Origin: CAWJMD01 sp963700925
GTDB taxonomy: Bacteria > Actinomycetota > Actinomycetes > Actinomycetales > CAWJMD01
Direction of reading: 5' to 3'
Length of the DNA stretch: 64,000 nt
Assembly (NCBI GenBank): GCA_963700925.1
Contig: OY969553.1
Span: 1,550,001-1,614,000, forward strand
The notes below the pieces were generated by a model, which was not told where the DNA came from, made no database searches, and worked only from the letters and a program-made list of their open reading frames with translations. The position numbers were made by a program, and so were the translations under genes. Numbering within the stretch: the first letter of the stretch is position 1; every line of letters starts with the position of its first letter. This document shows positions 33,217-42,619 of this stretch, in pieces.

Positions 33217-33588
33217 CTACGGCGCGACCTCTGCCATCAAGCCGAACGGCGTGCCGTCCGGATCGGTGAAGAAGGCAAGCCAGAGCGTCCACTCGGGAGT
33301 CGAGAACAACTGGTGCGGCTCAGAGGTCACCGGGACGCCCGCAGCCCTGAGTCGCTCTGTGTCGGCGTGCAAGTCGTCCACCCGGTAGTACACGACACTG
33401 GAGTTGAACCCGGCCTCGGTGGGGTTTCCGTCGAGGTAGATCCGCACGTCGCCCGCGTAGAGGAACGCCATCGGCTGGTTCGGCACCCGCATCCACTCGC
33501 GGAGCCCGACCACGTCACGGTAGAAGGCCAGCGAGCGGTCGACATCGCTCACCTTGACGAACACCTGCAGGACGCCGGTCACGCTCAT
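33217..33588 (-). CDS. VOC-family (glyoxalase/bleomycin-resistance-like) protein
   Basis: A 123-residue single VOC module pair: VLQVFVKVSDVDRSLAFYRDVVGLREW at the start and WTLWLAFFTDPDGTPFGLMAEV at the end. Metal-binding His/Glu positions are only partly kept (Q and E remain), so it could be a binding protein rather than an enzyme. Substrate unknown. It stands alone between AIM24 genes and the large oxidoreductase. Confidence 0.8.
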   Translation of the reverse strand: MSVTGVLQVFVKVSDVDRSLAFYRDVVGLREWMRVPNQPMAFLYAGDVRIYLDGNPTEAGFNSSVVYYRVDDLHADTERLRAAGVPVTSEPHQLFSTPEWTLWLAFFTDPDGTPFGLMAEVAP

Positions 33589-33636
33589 GCCGGCACGCTA
33601 CTCCCGCCACCCTTCTCCTGAGGGCGGACGGAGAGG

Positions 33637-36483
33637 TCACAGACGAGAGGCGAGCAGCTGGGCGAGGTGCACGCCCCGCACCCCGGCGAGGTCGTCGGCC
33701 TGCGTCCTGCAGGAGAAGCCGTCCGCGAGCAGCACAGCGCTCTCCGGCGCGTCGCGCAGCGCCGGCAGCAGCCCGTTCTCGGCAACCGCGACCGACACGT
33801 CGTAGTGCCCGGCCTCCATCCCGAAGTTGCCGGCCAGCCCGCAGCATCCGGCGATGGCGGTGACGCTCGCGCCGGCCTCACGGAGCAGCGCGGTGTCCGG
33901 CGTGTAGCCGCTCGTGGCGTGCTGGTGGCAGTGAGGCTGGGCGACCACGTCGAGTCCGTCGAGCGACGGTGGCTGCCACGGGTCGTCGCCGGCGGTCGCC
34001 GCCACCAGCACCTCGGCAAGGGTCCGCGACGCGTCGGCGACCTCGCGGGCACGTGGGTCGTCCCCGAGCAGCTCGAGCAGGTCGGAGCGCAGGACGGCGG
34101 TGCACGACGGCTCGAGCCCGACGATCGGGGTACCGGCCGCAGCGTGCGGGCCGAGGACGTCGAGCAGCCCGCGCAGGCGCGCGCGTGCCCCGTCGAGCTG
34201 GCCGGTCGAGATCCAGGTCAGACCGCAACAGGCCTGTCGCTCAGGCAGTCTCACCTCGTATCCAGCTGCCTTCAGGATCGTCACCGCATCGAGTGCCACC
34301 TCGGGCGCGAACGAGTCGCTGAAGGAGTCGACCCAGAGCAGCACTGGCCCCCGCCTTGCGCCGGCCGTCGCCCGGAGTGCCGCAGCAACAGCCCGACGCC
34401 GACGCCGGAAGGGGGTCGTCGCGAACACCGGCACATCACGTCTGGGATCGAGCCCTCCGAGGCGTAACGCAATGCGCCGCAACGGCCCTAGCGATGCGAG
34501 GGCGTTCGCGACTCGTGGAAACAGCCCGGCGAGGCGGGCCCACCGGGGCAGCTGCCCGAGCAGGTAGTGCCGCAGAGGCCGGACCCGTCCGCGATAGGTC
34601 TGGTAGAGCGCCTCGGACTTGTAGGCCGCCATGTCGACGCCGGTCGGGCAGTCGCTGGCACACGCCTTGCACGACAGGCACAGGTCGAGCGCCTCGTGCA
34701 CCTCTGGCGACGCCCAACCGCCTTGCACGAGAGTGCCGTTGGCCATCTCCTGTAGCACTCGGGCGCGACCGCGCGTGCTGTCCTTCTCGTCGCGGGTGGC
34801 GAGGTACGACGGGCACATGAACCCTCCGGCGCCCGAGAGGTCGGCCCGGCACTTGCCGACACCGGTGCAGCGGTGGAGCGTCCGCGTCACATCGCCGTTG
34901 TCGTGCCCGAAGGCGAAGCCCCCGTCTGCCAGGAGGGATCGAGCAGCCGGCCGACGCAGGTCGGCGTCGAGGGGAACGGGCCGCACGAGAACCCCTGGGT
35001 TGCAGGCGTTGTCAGGATCGAGCAGGTGCTTGAACGCGGCGAACGCATCGATGGCCTCGGGCGAGTACATCAGCGGCAGCAGCTCGCTCCGCGCCCGCCC
35101 GTCACCGTGCTCGCCCGAGAAGGACCCACCGTGCGAGGCCACTAGGCGGGCAGCCGCCTCAACGAAGGGGCGCATGCGCTCGGGCGCGTCCACGAGCGGC
35201 AAGTCGATCCGCACGTGCACGCACCCGTCGCCGAAGTGTCCGTAGAGCAGACCGTCGACCCCGTGGTCGGCCATCAGCGCATCGAAGTCGCGCAGGTACG
35301 CGCCGAGGCGTTCGGGCGGCACTGCGGCGTCCTCCCAGCCGGGCCACCCGGGTTCGCCCGCAGGTGTCCGCCCACCCAGCCCGGCCCCGTCCTCGCGGAT
35401 GCGCCACAGGGCCGTCGCCTGCGGTCCGGCCGGCAGCACCCGCACGGCGTCGGTTCCGGCGTCGGCGGCGAGAGCCCTTGCGGCAGCAAGGGCCTCGTCC
35501 GCGGTCGCACCGCCGACCTCGACCATCAGCCACCCTGCGCCGGGTGGCAGCTCAGGCACGGCTCCCTCGCCCTTGGCCCGCCGCACGACGTCGACCAGGC
35601 GCGCGTCGATGCCCTCAACGGCGAGGGGACGGTGGCGCAGCAGGTTCGGCACGGCGTCAGCGGCCGACGGCATGTCGGTGTAGCCGAGCACCACCAGGGT
35701 CGGGGCGCTCGCGATCTCGACGAGGTCGGCGGTGGCCTCCAGCAGCAGGCCGCACGTGCCCTCGGTGCCGACCAGTGCGCGGGCCAGGTGGCTGCCGTTC
35801 TCGGGCAGCAGGTGCTCGAGGGAGTACCCCGAGACCTGGCGGCTGAACCGCCCCAGCTCCGTGCGCAGCACCGCGAGGTGCGTCTGCACCAGTGCATCGA
35901 GGCCGGGCACCGCACCGAGGGCTCCAGCACCGGAGGCTGCCGTGAACCGCCGCCCCCGTCCGTCGAGCCAGTCGAGCGACCGCACGTTGTCTGCGGTGCG
36001 CCCGTAGGCGACGGCGTGGGGGCCGCACGCGTTGTTGCCGATCATGCCGCCGAGGGTGGCGCGCGTCCACGTCGATGGATCGGGCCCGAAACGTAGTCCG
36101 TGCGGCGCCGCTTCGCGCTGCAAGGTGGCCATCACCGTTCCCGGCTGCACCCGCGCAGTGCGCGTCTCGGCATCGAGCTCGAGCACACGGTTCAGGTGCC
36201 GGCTGAGGTCGAGCACGAGGCCGGTGCCGACGGCGTTGCCTGCGACCGACGTGCCGGCACCGCGGACCGTCAGAGGCACGCCGGCTTCGCGGGCGACGGC
36301 TGCAGCGGCGACGACCTCGTCGGTGTGACGTGGAAAGGCCACCGCGGTGGGGACGACGCGGTAGTTCGAGGCGTCCGTCGAGTACTCAGCACGGCGGCGG
36401 TTGGAGTCGTCGACCTCGCTCAGGCCAGCTCTGCGGAGACCGTCGACCAGGTCGGCCGTGACAGCGCCGACAGCCTGGGACAT
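33637..36483 (-). CDS. FAD-binding oxidase / Fe-S oxidoreductase fusion (GlcD-GlpC type)
   Basis: A 948-residue fusion. The N-terminal part is a PCMH-type FAD domain (TVRGAGTSVAGNAVGTGLVLDLSRH, LGGMIGNNACGPHAVAYGRTADNV) and FAD-linked oxidase C domain (LYGHFGDGCVHVRIDLPL, GSFSGEHGDGRARSELL). The C-terminal part has two 4Fe-4S clusters (CTGVGKCRAD...MCPSYLATRDEKDSTRGRARVL; CLSCKACASDCPTGVDMAAYKSE) and CCG domains (QACCGLTWISTG, GCCGLAGNFGMEAGHYDVS). Such proteins oxidise D-2-hydroxyacids such as D-lactate or D-2-hydroxyglutarate at the membrane face. The substrate is not certain. Confidence 0.9.
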   Translation of the reverse strand: MSQAVGAVTADLVDGLRRAGLSEVDDSNRRRAEYSTDASNYRVVPTAVAFPRHTDEVVAAAAVAREAGVPLTVRGAGTSVAGNAVGTGLVLDLSRHLNRVLELDAETRTARVQPGTVMATLQREAAPHGLRFGPDPSTWTRATLGGMIGNNACGPHAVAYGRTADNVRSLDWLDGRGRRFTAASGAGALGAVPGLDALVQTHLAVLRTELGRFSRQVSGYSLEHLLPENGSHLARALVGTEGTCGLLLEATADLVEIASAPTLVVLGYTDMPSAADAVPNLLRHRPLAVEGIDARLVDVVRRAKGEGAVPELPPGAGWLMVEVGGATADEALAAARALAADAGTDAVRVLPAGPQATALWRIREDGAGLGGRTPAGEPGWPGWEDAAVPPERLGAYLRDFDALMADHGVDGLLYGHFGDGCVHVRIDLPLVDAPERMRPFVEAAARLVASHGGSFSGEHGDGRARSELLPLMYSPEAIDAFAAFKHLLDPDNACNPGVLVRPVPLDADLRRPAARSLLADGGFAFGHDNGDVTRTLHRCTGVGKCRADLSGAGGFMCPSYLATRDEKDSTRGRARVLQEMANGTLVQGGWASPEVHEALDLCLSCKACASDCPTGVDMAAYKSEALYQTYRGRVRPLRHYLLGQLPRWARLAGLFPRVANALASLGPLRRIALRLGGLDPRRDVPVFATTPFRRRRRAVAAALRATAGARRGPVLLWVDSFSDSFAPEVALDAVTILKAAGYEVRLPERQACCGLTWISTGQLDGARARLRGLLDVLGPHAAAGTPIVGLEPSCTAVLRSDLLELLGDDPRAREVADASRTLAEVLVAATAGDDPWQPPSLDGLDVVAQPHCHQHATSGYTPDTALLREAGASVTAIAGCCGLAGNFGMEAGHYDVSVAVAENGLLPALRDAPESAVLLADGFSCRTQADDLAGVRGVHLAQLLASRL

Positions 36484-36538
36484 GCGGGCATCCTCCCAGC
36501 AGCCGTGCGCCACCGATCACTCAGTCAGGCCCCCAGCC

Positions 36539-38668
36539 CTACGACGCGGGCACCTTGTCCAGCCGCCCCTTCGGCACCCAGGTCCGTTGCCCGGTGCTGT
36601 CGAGGGCCGCAAGGCGTTCTGCCGCAGCAGCACTCGTGCCCGGCGCATCAGGCTTCGTGGGCGTGAACAGCCACGCATCGAAGAGGGCTGAGAGCTCCTG
36701 GCCCGAGATCCGCTCAGCCAGAGCGATGAACTCACGGGTAGTGACGTTCTCGCCCGCGTACCGGCTGGCCCACCTGCGGAGGATGGTGAAGAACGCCTCG
36801 TCGCCCACGGTCACGCGGAGAGCGTGCAAGGTCATAGCGCCCCGCTCGTAGACCTGGCCGGCGAAGAGGTTGTCGGCCCCGGGGTCGCCGATCGTCAGTT
36901 CCCAGAACGGGTCGTCCGCGGGAATGCCCTCGTAGGAGGAGTCGAAGATCTCCTGGGCGGTGCCCAGACCCTCCCTCTCGCTCCACAGCCACTCGGCGTA
37001 GCTCGCGAACCCCTCGTTCAGCCAGATGTGCTGCCACCGTTCCACTGCCAGGCTGTCGCCGAACCACTGGTGCGCCAGCTCGTGCACGACGACGCTGTCG
37101 CCGCTTTGCGAGTCGCCGAAGAAGACCTGCGCGTAGATCGGCCGGGTCTGGTTCTCCAGGGCGAACCCGATTCTCGGTTCGTTGTCGACGATCCCGCCGG
37201 CCGCGGAGAACGGGTACCGGCCGAAGCTCTCGGACAGGAAATCGAGGATCTCGCCCTGGCGCGCCAGGGAGTTCTCGGCCCCTTCGCCCAGGGTCGGCGG
37301 GTTGTCGGCGACGGTGGCCGAGATCCAGTCGCTGGAGTTGCCCGGACTGCCCTCCGGCGCTCCAGGGACCGTCCACCCGTCGAAGGTGTCTCCGTCGTCC
37401 TCGAAGGAGGTCGTCCCTTCGCCGGTGGACACGGTGACGTCGTCGACGAAGACGCCGTTGGCCTGGACGGACTCGTCTGTCGCGTAGCTGATCGACACCT
37501 CGACGGGCCCGGGGCCGAGGTCGGTGAGGTCGAAGGACCACTCCTCGAAGCCCTCGCTCGCCCCGTCGGCCGCCCACCACTCGCCGGTGTCGCCCGTGGG
37601 CGAGCACGAGTCGTCGCCGTTGTCGCTCTGGTAGTGGGCGAGGAACGGATGGAGCTCGAGCCAGGACGGGCACACGAACGCGGAGTCCTGTGACGTGAGA
37701 CCGCTGGCCTCGGGCAGCGTCGTCCAGTCGTCGGTGCCGGCGGGCCGCGCCTCGACGAACACGAAGTCGAAGAACGTCTCGGTGTCGCGGTCGATCCAGA
37801 ACGACAGGCCGGCGCCCTCAGCCGGCACCTCGATGGTCCGGCTCAGTCGCTTGAACGCCGAGTCACCTCTCTGGGAGTACGCATACCGCTCCCCGGTCCT
37901 GGGGGTTGCGGCGGGCTCGAAGAGCGTCGGGTCGATGGCGTCCCAGAACTTGATGCCGTTGTCTCGGTATGCCCGGACGTCGAACTCCCCCACCGCCATC
38001 ATCGCGAGGTAGGTGGCCATCGGCTCCCTTGCGTCCCAGACCCATGTCGTCTGGTGGTGCCGGGTCCGCGTGCTGCGCAGCACACCGTTCGAGATGGCTT
38101 CGACGCCTTCGGGAACGGTGATCCTGAAGGTGTAGGACGCCTTGTCGATCGGGTGGTCGTTGGCGGGGAACCAGGTGGCGGCTACGTGGGGCTCCCCGAT
38201 GACGAGAGCCCCGTCGTCGGTGTGGAGGAAGCCGGAGTCGTCCGGCAGGGTCTCGGGTGTCCCGGCGTACCGCACCACGACGGTGAACTCGCACCCCCTC
38301 CTCAGCCCGTGGCGTGGTGTGACGACCAGCTCGTCGCCGTCCCTCGTCCACCTCGCCCGGCGCTGGTCGACCGTGATCGAGCTGAGCCTCAGACCGACGA
38401 GGTCCAGGTTGAAGGACGAGAGGTTCTGGGTCGCCCTCGCCTTGATGGTGGCCACACCCTCGAGCGCATCGGTTGCCGGGTCGTACTCGAGACCGAGGTC
38501 GTAGTGCTTGACGTCGTACCCGCCGTTGCCGTCCAAGGGGAAGTACGGGTCCCCGATGCCAGGTGCGCCTGGGGTGTAGTGCGCTCGTCCGCCTTGTGCC
38601 AGAGCGGCACCGGGCGACAGCGCCATGCAGAGGGAGAGCGACACCATGAGGCAGAGTGACCGGACCAT
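36539..38668 (-). CDS. secreted M1-family aminopeptidase with a central inserted domain
   Basis: A 709-residue secreted zinc metallopeptidase. A signal peptide (MVRSLCLMVSLSLCMALSPGAALA) precedes the N-terminal beta domain. The exopeptidase motif is present as GFALENQTRP, the zinc site HELAHQWFGDSL is near residue 529, and NEGFASYAEWLW follows. Between about residues 260 and 435 lies an inserted region (FFDFVFVEARPAGTDDWTTLPEASG ... VDDVTVSTGEGTTSFEDDGDTFDGW) resembling the MAM-like part of immune-inhibitor A proteins. The ATG at 38668 has GGAGG five bases before it. Confidence 0.88.
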   Translation of the reverse strand: MVRSLCLMVSLSLCMALSPGAALAQGGRAHYTPGAPGIGDPYFPLDGNGGYDVKHYDLGLEYDPATDALEGVATIKARATQNLSSFNLDLVGLRLSSITVDQRRARWTRDGDELVVTPRHGLRRGCEFTVVVRYAGTPETLPDDSGFLHTDDGALVIGEPHVAATWFPANDHPIDKASYTFRITVPEGVEAISNGVLRSTRTRHHQTTWVWDAREPMATYLAMMAVGEFDVRAYRDNGIKFWDAIDPTLFEPAATPRTGERYAYSQRGDSAFKRLSRTIEVPAEGAGLSFWIDRDTETFFDFVFVEARPAGTDDWTTLPEASGLTSQDSAFVCPSWLELHPFLAHYQSDNGDDSCSPTGDTGEWWAADGASEGFEEWSFDLTDLGPGPVEVSISYATDESVQANGVFVDDVTVSTGEGTTSFEDDGDTFDGWTVPGAPEGSPGNSSDWISATVADNPPTLGEGAENSLARQGEILDFLSESFGRYPFSAAGGIVDNEPRIGFALENQTRPIYAQVFFGDSQSGDSVVVHELAHQWFGDSLAVERWQHIWLNEGFASYAEWLWSEREGLGTAQEIFDSSYEGIPADDPFWELTIGDPGADNLFAGQVYERGAMTLHALRVTVGDEAFFTILRRWASRYAGENVTTREFIALAERISGQELSALFDAWLFTPTKPDAPGTSAAAAERLAALDSTGQRTWVPKGRLDKVPAS

Positions 38669-38791
38669 GCTGACCTCCGACATGTGGGCTCCGAGCCTGG
38701 GACGACGGCGCCCAGCAACCTACGCCCGCTGGCAGGTCGGCGACAGGTACAGAACGGACCACCTGGCGTGGAGACCAGAGAGGATGGGTCG

Positions 38792-38980
38792 ATGAGGTCG
38801 GTGATGGTCGTCGCAGGGGTGTTGATGGTGCTCGTCGGGTTGCTCTTCACTGGCCAGGGCCTGGGTTGGATCGGGGGGAGCACGATGACCGGCGAGACCA
38901 TGTGGGCGGTGATCGGCCCGGTGCTGGCGCTGGCCGGTGCAGGCATGCTGGTGGCCGCAGGCCGTCGCCGTCGCGACTGA
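38792..38980 (+). CDS. 62-residue two-helix membrane protein
   Basis: A small protein with two membrane helices (MVVAGVLMVLVGLLFTGQGLGWIGG and WAVIGPVLALAGAGMLVAAG) joined by GSTMTGETM, ending RRRRD. The GQGLG-x-I-x-GS-x-M pattern recurs in many short actinobacterial membrane proteins. The ATG has AGAGAGGATGGG upstream. Function unknown. Confidence 0.65.
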   Translation: MRSVMVVAGVLMVLVGLLFTGQGLGWIGGSTMTGETMWAVIGPVLALAGAGMLVAAGRRRRD

Positions 38981-39008
38981 ACCTGCGGCCACCGGCCACA
39001 ACCCAAGG

Positions 39009-39854
39009 TCAGTTGGCGCTGCCCTTCATCGCCCTCACGCCCACGACCAGCCCGACCACAGCGGTCACGACGGCCGCGACCCAACCCCAAGCGACTGCGG
39101 CAGAGGCGATCTCACCGCTGAACAGCGCCCGCTCGGCGTCGACCACGTAGGCCAGAGGGTCGAGCTTCGCCGCGGCCTTCATCCATCCCGGGCCGGTTTC
39201 GAGCGGCAGCAGCATCCCCGACAGGATCATCAGGGGGAAGACGAGCGTCTGCTGGACGACCCAGAACATCCAGTCCTGCTTGCGGACGGCGATCGCCAGG
39301 GCGTAGCTCAGCGAGCCGAGGCCGATGCCGAACACAGCCAGCAGGGCGAGGCCCAGCAGCGCGCCTGCGAGATGCAGCTCGAACCCGAACGGAATCATGA
39401 CCGCCACGATCACGACGGCCTGCGCCGAGAGGGTCACGGTCTCCTTGAGCGATCGGCCGACCAGGAGCGACGACCTCGAGAGCGGCGTGACCATCATCCG
39501 TTCGTGAGCCCCGGTCTGGAACTCGAACAGCAGGTTCGCGCCGACGGTCGACGAGCCGAACAGCGCTGTCATGGCCAGGATCGACGGCACGAACCACTGC
39601 CAGATGCTGCCGCCGAGCGCGTCGTTCTGGCCTCCGAGCGACCCGACCAGCAGCGGGCCGAACAGCGCAAGGAACACGATCGGCTGGATCATGCCGAACA
39701 GCAGCGAGAACGGGTCTCGCAGAGTCGGCTTCAGCTCGCGACCCAGGACGATGCCGATGTCACGCACCAGGCTGCGTCGCGCCTTGGTTGCTCGGTCGGT
39801 GGTCGAGGTCGCGGTGGCTCGAACGTTGGCGATGTCGATGCTCACGGTGCTCAT
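39009..39854 (-). CDS. ABC-2 type exporter permease (DrrB-like)
   Basis: A 281-residue permease with six membrane helices: RELKPTLRDPFSLLFGMIQPIVFLALFGPLL, FVPSILAMTALFGSSTVGANLLFEFQTGAHERMMVTPLSRSSLLVGRSLKE (the ABC-2 signature loop), then three more helices. It overlaps the ATPase gene by 4 bases. Such pairs export drugs or lipids. Confidence 0.9.
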   Translation of the reverse strand: MSTVSIDIANVRATATSTTDRATKARRSLVRDIGIVLGRELKPTLRDPFSLLFGMIQPIVFLALFGPLLVGSLGGQNDALGGSIWQWFVPSILAMTALFGSSTVGANLLFEFQTGAHERMMVTPLSRSSLLVGRSLKETVTLSAQAVVIVAVMIPFGFELHLAGALLGLALLAVFGIGLGSLSYALAIAVRKQDWMFWVVQQTLVFPLMILSGMLLPLETGPGWMKAAAKLDPLAYVVDAERALFSGEIASAAVAWGWVAAVVTAVVGLVVGVRAMKGSAN

Positions 39855-40876
39855 GCTGCGTCCTTCCGGGTCCGCTCGCTCTGGGTGTTGTCGATCTCGT
39901 CGGTCGGAGCGATTGCGCCGGAACCGTTCTCGCGCAGGCTGCGACCGGTCAGTGCCAGGAACACGTCGTCGAGGGTCGGTCGGTGGACCTGGGCCGTGAC
40001 GACCTGGAGGTCGGAACCGTGGGCCTCCCGCAGCAGCTCGGGGAGCGCAGTCGGGCCGTCCGACACCCTGGCCTCGACCTGCCGCCCGTCGACACTCGTC
40101 TCGCGGGCACCTGGCAGCCGGTCCGCCAGCTGCGCCAGGCGGCTCGCGCCCTCAACGTCCGCCGCCGTGGCCACGATCCGGTCTCCGGCGAGGTCAGCCT
40201 TGAGGGTCTCGGGGGTGTCGTCGGCGATGACCTCACCGTGGTCGACCACCACGACCCGCTCGGCCATCGAGTCGGCCTCGTCGAGGTAGTGCGTCGTGAG
40301 GACGATCGTCATGTCGTACTCCGCCCGCATGCGCAGGATGTGCTCCCACAGGTTGGCCCGGTTCTGCGGGTCGAGTCCGGTGGAGGGCTCGTCGAGGAAG
40401 AGCAGTGTCGGTGCGTGCACCAGGCCCATCGCCACGTCGAGCCGGCGCCGCTGGCCACCGGAGAGGTCGGACACCTTGCGCTGCGCCAGATCGGTGAGGT
40501 CCAGCGACTCCATCAAATGGTCGGCGCGGCGCCGCGCCTCGCGTCCGCTCAGGTCGTAGATGACGCCCTGGGTGCGCAGCTCGTCCGCAACTCGCTGGGT
40601 GTGGCCCGCACCATTGCCCTGGCCGACGTACCCGATGCGGCGCCGCACCTCAGCGGCGTCCGCGACCACGTCGAAGCCGGCCACCTGTGCTGCCCCCGAT
40701 GTCGGCGCGATCAGGGTGGTGAGCATCCGCATCGTCGTCGTCTTGCCGGCGCCGTTGGGGCCGAGCACGGCCACGAGCTCGCCAGGGGCGATGTCGAGGC
40801 TGATGCCGCGCACGGCGTGCACGGTCTCGGTGCGGCTCACCTCGAAGTCCTTGGTGAGCTGATGAGTCCTGATCAC
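39851..40876 (-). CDS. ABC exporter ATPase (DrrA-like)
   Basis: A 341-residue ATPase. Walker A GPNGAGKTTTMRML, signature LSGGQRRRLDVAMG, Walker B TLLFLDEPSTGLDPQ, then a C-terminal extension (residues about 230-341) ending in VHRPTLDDVFLALTGRSLRE, as in DrrA daunorubicin-resistance ATPases. It is divergent from a WYL regulator, 97 bases away, which may control it. Confidence 0.92.
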   Translation of the reverse strand: MIRTHQLTKDFEVSRTETVHAVRGISLDIAPGELVAVLGPNGAGKTTTMRMLTTLIAPTSGAAQVAGFDVVADAAEVRRRIGYVGQGNGAGHTQRVADELRTQGVIYDLSGREARRRADHLMESLDLTDLAQRKVSDLSGGQRRRLDVAMGLVHAPTLLFLDEPSTGLDPQNRANLWEHILRMRAEYDMTIVLTTHYLDEADSMAERVVVVDHGEVIADDTPETLKADLAGDRIVATAADVEGASRLAQLADRLPGARETSVDGRQVEARVSDGPTALPELLREAHGSDLQVVTAQVHRPTLDDVFLALTGRSLRENGSGAIAPTDEIDNTQSERTRKDAA

Positions 40877-40964
40877 GATTCCTCCTGGTTTGTGTCCTTG
40901 TGGTCGCTCGCAAGGAAGAGATTTCCAGCAGTAGCGGCCAGGTTCTGGCCTCTACTCATGGCAG

Positions 40965-40981
40965 TCTGACGTCATGTCAGA
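40965..40981. promoter_or_regulatory. inverted repeat over the WYL-regulator start
   Basis: TCTGAC-gtcat-GTCAGA is a 6-bp perfect dyad with a 5-base spacer that covers the ATG of the regulator gene. A repressor bound there would block its own synthesis and could also reach the divergent ABC promoter. Confidence 0.45.
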
Positions 40982-41975
40982 AACCTCGGCGCGGCTGCTG
41001 ACTCTCCTGTCCCTGTTGCAGGCACGCCGCGACTGGCCCGGTGAGGCCCTGGCCGACCGGCTTCAGGTGAGCCCGCGCACGGTGCGCCGCGACGTGGATC
41101 GTCTGCGCGACCTCGGGTACCCCGTCCGCGCGACCAAGGGACCCGACGGCGGGTACCGGCTCGACGCCGGCAGCGAGCTGCCCCCGCTGCTGTTCGACGA
41201 CGAACAGGCGGTCGCCGTTGCGGTCGCGCTCCAGACCGCGACCTCCAGCGTCACGGGCATCGAGGAGGGAGCGCTGCGCGCGCTCGCCACCGTGCGGCAG
41301 GTGATGCCGGCGCGGTTGCGGCAGCGGGTCGACGCACTGCAGGTGACGACGGTCGAGAGGGCTGGACGCGAACTGCCGCGCGTCGACACCGAGCACCTGA
41401 TCGCTGTCGGCACAGCGGTACGGGCGCGCGAGGTGCTGCGGTTCGACTACGTCACCGGCGCCGAGTGGTGGGCCGCTCAGGAGGGCGGCGAGGTGGCCGA
41501 ACCCGACTGGCGCCCGCCGCGACGGGTCGAGCCCCATCACCTCGTCACCTGGGGCGGCCGCTGGTATCTGGTGGCGTGGGACCTCGTCCGCGACCACTGG
41601 CGCACCTTCCGCGTGGACCGGATGGTGCCGAAAACGCCTACGGGGCCGCGGTTCTCGCCGCGTGACCTGCCGACGGGAGATGTCGCCAGCTTCATCTCCC
41701 GGCAGTTCACCGGGCCGTGGTCGGAATGGCCGTGCGAGGGCGAGGTCGTGCTGCACATCGGCGCGGAAGAGGTCCCCTCATGGATTCACAAGCAGGGCAT
41801 CCTCGAGGCGATCGGGCCTGACCGGTGCCGGTTGGTCGTGGGCTCGTGGTCCTGGGAACGGCTCGCCACCTGGCTTGGCATGTTCGACCTCGACCTCGAG
41901 GTGGTGGGACCGGCTGAGCTGCGCGACGCGGTGTCGAGCCTCGCGCGGCGTTACTCAGCCGCTGTGGCGGGCTGA
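40974..41975 (+). CDS. YafY-type WYL-domain regulator
   Basis: A 333-residue regulator. An N-terminal HTH_11 winged helix (RLLTLLSLLQARRDWPGEALADRLQVSPRTVRRDVDRLRDLGYPVRATKGPDGGYRL), a middle helical part, and a WYL ligand-binding domain (PHHLVTWGGRWYLVAWDLVRDHWRTFRVDRM). WYL proteins often sense nucleotides or small molecules. Divergent from the DrrAB-like exporter, so probably its regulator. Confidence 0.88.
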   Translation: MSETSARLLTLLSLLQARRDWPGEALADRLQVSPRTVRRDVDRLRDLGYPVRATKGPDGGYRLDAGSELPPLLFDDEQAVAVAVALQTATSSVTGIEEGALRALATVRQVMPARLRQRVDALQVTTVERAGRELPRVDTEHLIAVGTAVRAREVLRFDYVTGAEWWAAQEGGEVAEPDWRPPRRVEPHHLVTWGGRWYLVAWDLVRDHWRTFRVDRMVPKTPTGPRFSPRDLPTGDVASFISRQFTGPWSEWPCEGEVVLHIGAEEVPSWIHKQGILEAIGPDRCRLVVGSWSWERLATWLGMFDLDLEVVGPAELRDAVSSLARRYSAAVAG

Positions 41976-42026
41976 CTGGGGTACGAATCCGCTCAACCCG
42001 GGCGCCATCGGTGCCGACGTACGCGT

Positions 42027-42605
42027 GTGACCTACGAAAACCATGCCTCCGCCCGCACGATCACGCCGAACCCGGTTGCGTCGTACCCACCTCCGTACGC
42101 ACCGCACGATGCCCCCGGCCGGGGCCTCGGTATCGCCAGCCTGGTCTGCGGCCTGGTCGGGCTCGCAGGCCTGGGCAGCCTTCTCGCGGTCGTGTTCGGT
42201 CATGTGTCGCGCCACCAGGCCAGACGGGCCGGCGCATTGCCGAGCGGCCTGGCCTTGGCCGGGCTCGTGATCGGATACATCGGGCTCGCGTTGCTTCCCC
42301 TATTGGCCGCGATCGCGATCCCCACCTTCTTGAGCCAACGAGAGAAGGGCTACGAGAGCGCGATGTCTTCGGACCTCAGGAACGCAGCGATCACCTTGGA
42401 GATGGCCGCGGTCGACAACAACGGGTCTTACTCCCCGACCGCATCCGGCCTGGAGGCCAACGGATTCGTCGCAAGTCCCGACGTGTCGGTCTCCGTCATC
42501 GGCACTGACGAGTCGTACTGCCTGGCGGCGAGTACGGCTGGAACAGACCGGGTGATGTACCTCGACTCTCGCACGGGTCTGATCGGCACCACACCCTGCG
42601 GCTGA
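42027..42605 (+). CDS. DUF4190 membrane module fused to a pilin-like domain (first copy)
   Basis: A 192-residue protein. After a Pro-rich N-terminus comes a DUF4190 double-helix module (GLGIASLVCGLVGLAGLGSLLAVVFGHVSRHQARRAG...LALAGLVIGYIGL), then LLPLLAAIAIPTFLSQREKGYESAMSSDLRNAAITLE, which is very like a type IV pilin helix without the usual cleavage motif. The C-terminal part has a two-Cys loop (SYCLAAS...TTPCG), as in pilin D-regions. GTG start. Function unknown. Confidence 0.7.
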   Translation: MTYENHASARTITPNPVASYPPPYAPHDAPGRGLGIASLVCGLVGLAGLGSLLAVVFGHVSRHQARRAGALPSGLALAGLVIGYIGLALLPLLAAIAIPTFLSQREKGYESAMSSDLRNAAITLEMAAVDNNGSYSPTASGLEANGFVASPDVSVSVIGTDESYCLAASTAGTDRVMYLDSRTGLIGTTPCG

Positions 42606-42619
42606 GCGAACGGCCTCCG

